DNA of 6,684 nucleotides from Campylobacteraceae bacterium (lineage in GTDB: Bacteria > Campylobacterota > Campylobacteria > Campylobacterales > Sulfurovaceae), in the NCBI GenBank assembly GCA_027022775.1, contig JALVXO010000251.1:412-7095 (forward strand), written 5' to 3'. The notes under the pieces were generated by a model. The model ran no database searches. It was not told where the DNA came from and worked only from the letters and a program-made list of their open reading frames with translations. Positions 5,870 through 6,684 of this stretch are shown here, piece after piece. Numbering within the stretch: position 1 is the stretch's first letter; the number at the start of each line of letters is the position of its first letter. The position numbers and the translations under genes were made by a program.

Positions 5870-6684
5870 TGTCCAAAAGCAGATGTTTTAATACCGCCAT
5901 TCTTATGTAAACACCATTGCTGACCTGCTGCAGCACAAGTGACTTATCGCTTGCCAAAACCTCATCGCTGATATCGATATTTCTCATTACAGGGCCCGGA
6001 TGCATTATTGCAATATCTCTGCCCTCTATATGTTTTGGCATTATGCAGTAATGTTTAGCATACTCACCGTAATCGTCAAAAATAGGCTTTTTGTGGCGTT
6101 CCAGCTGGGCGCGCAGGCTCATTATAATATCGGCATTTGCAATCCCCTCTTCAAGGCTTTCAAAATTTGGCAAATCTGTTTGGGGCATAAACTCTTTTGG
6201 GGCAACCAATGTTATATTTAATCCCATTCTGCGCAAAAGAGAAAGATTAGAGCTTGCCACCCTTGAGTTTGCAATATCACCTACAATTGTGATATTTTTC
6301 CCCTCTATATCGCCATTGAAATATTCATAAATTGTAAAAAGATCCAACAGCGCCTGTGTAGGGTGCGAACTTTTGCCAGTTCCTGCATTGATTACAGGAA
6401 CAAGCTTCATATCTGCCAAAATGCGCGCACTCCTATCTTGTGAGTGGCGGATAATTACACCGTCTGGATTCATTGCACAAAGGTTTGCAAATGTATCTTC
6501 TAAAGTTTCACCCTTTTTTGTGGAAGATTTTGCAGGATCTAAATGCACAACGCTAGCTCCCAGCCTCTTTGCCGCTACTTCAAAAGAGCTGCGGGTTCTT
6601 GTGGATGGTTCAAAAAAAAGAGTAATTATAAGCTTCTCATTTAACAGTTTTGGGGGCAGGCTCTTTTTAAAACTCTTAGCATCG
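5862..6684 (-). CDS. pyrB: Aspartate carbamoyltransferase catalytic subunit PyrB, 5' partial
   Basis: PyrB condenses carbamoyl phosphate and aspartate to N-carbamoyl-aspartate, the first committed step of pyrimidine synthesis. The reading frame is open to the window edge and gives 273 residues; about 20-27 N-terminal residues are missing by comparison with E. coli PyrB. Numbering from the first complete codon (6683), motifs are the carbamoyl-phosphate site STRTR (27-31), the lysine loop KKGETL (56-61), RH (79-80), HPTQ (107-110), VGD with Arg141 in the aspartate domain, Arg191/Gln193 in SLRAQ, and HPGPVMR (228-234). STRTR and the aspartate-binding SLRAQ separate it from ornithine carbamoyltransferase. 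An in-frame GTG at 6546-6548 is not the start, because the STRTR motif is encoded upstream of it. It overlaps pabB by 8 bases; its promoter lies outside the window. No pyrI regulatory subunit is seen. Confidence 0.95.
   Translation of the reverse strand, partial: DAKSFKKSLPPKLLNEKLIITLFFEPSTRTRSSFEVAAKRLGASVVHLDPAKSSTKKGETLEDTFANLCAMNPDGVIIRHSQDRSARILADMKLVPVINAGTGKSSHPTQALLDLFTIYEYFNGDIEGKNITIVGDIANSRVASSNLSLLRRMGLNITLVAPKEFMPQTDLPNFESLEEGIANADIIMSLRAQLERHKKPIFDDYGEYAKHYCIMPKHIEGRDIAIMHPGPVMRNIDISDEVLASDKSLVLQQVSNGVYIRMAVLKHLLLDNA

Noticed and set aside
6546..6548. GTG as a possible start of pyrB
   Set aside because: The frame continues upstream to the window edge and encodes the essential STRTR carbamoyl-phosphate motif, so the real start is outside the window.
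6612..6619. Eight-A homopolymer in pyrB (and eight-T run at 1388-1395 in ftsH) as phase-variable tracts
   Set aside because: Runs of eight A/T are common in AT-rich coding DNA, both lie in essential conserved genes, and phase variation in these bacteria mostly uses longer G/C tracts.

Overview
This window looks like core chromosome of a Campylobacterota (Epsilonproteobacteria) species, most likely a free-living, sulfur-associated type rather than a classic pathogen. The evidence is the prmA-ftsH-pssA gene order known from Campylobacter and Helicobacter, the lysine-rich AT-leaning coding style, a short stand-alone PabB, and an SQR-like flavoprotein. The genus cannot be fixed from the sequence alone.

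Layout, plus strand (1-3643): the last 40 codons of hisA, a 59-base gap with short tandem and inverted repeats, then three tightly packed genes. These are prmA (ribosomal protein L11 methyltransferase), ftsH (membrane AAA+ zinc protease) and pssA (CDP-diacylglycerol-serine O-phosphatidyltransferase). prmA and ftsH overlap by 8 bases and ftsH and pssA by 17, so they are very probably one translationally coupled transcript.

Layout, minus strand (3645-6684): reading right to left, pyrB (aspartate carbamoyltransferase, its start cut off by the window edge) overlaps pabB (aminodeoxychorismate synthase component I) by 8 bases. A 92-base, very AT-rich gap with a plausible promoter follows, then a sulfide:quinone-reductase-like FAD protein. 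That gene converges on pssA with one base between the two stop codons.

How the genes relate: the plus-strand set joins histidine synthesis, ribosome modification, membrane protein quality control and phospholipid synthesis. The minus-strand pair serves pyrimidine and folate synthesis. The SQR-like flavoprotein seems to be its own transcription unit and is the only gene here whose exact chemistry is uncertain.

The window is almost fully coding, with no RNA gene, mobile element or CRISPR array. I see no convincing undescribed system. The points most worth checking are the cysteine pattern of the SQR-like protein, the repeat-bearing hisA-prmA junction without cheY, and the ftsH-pssA overlap.
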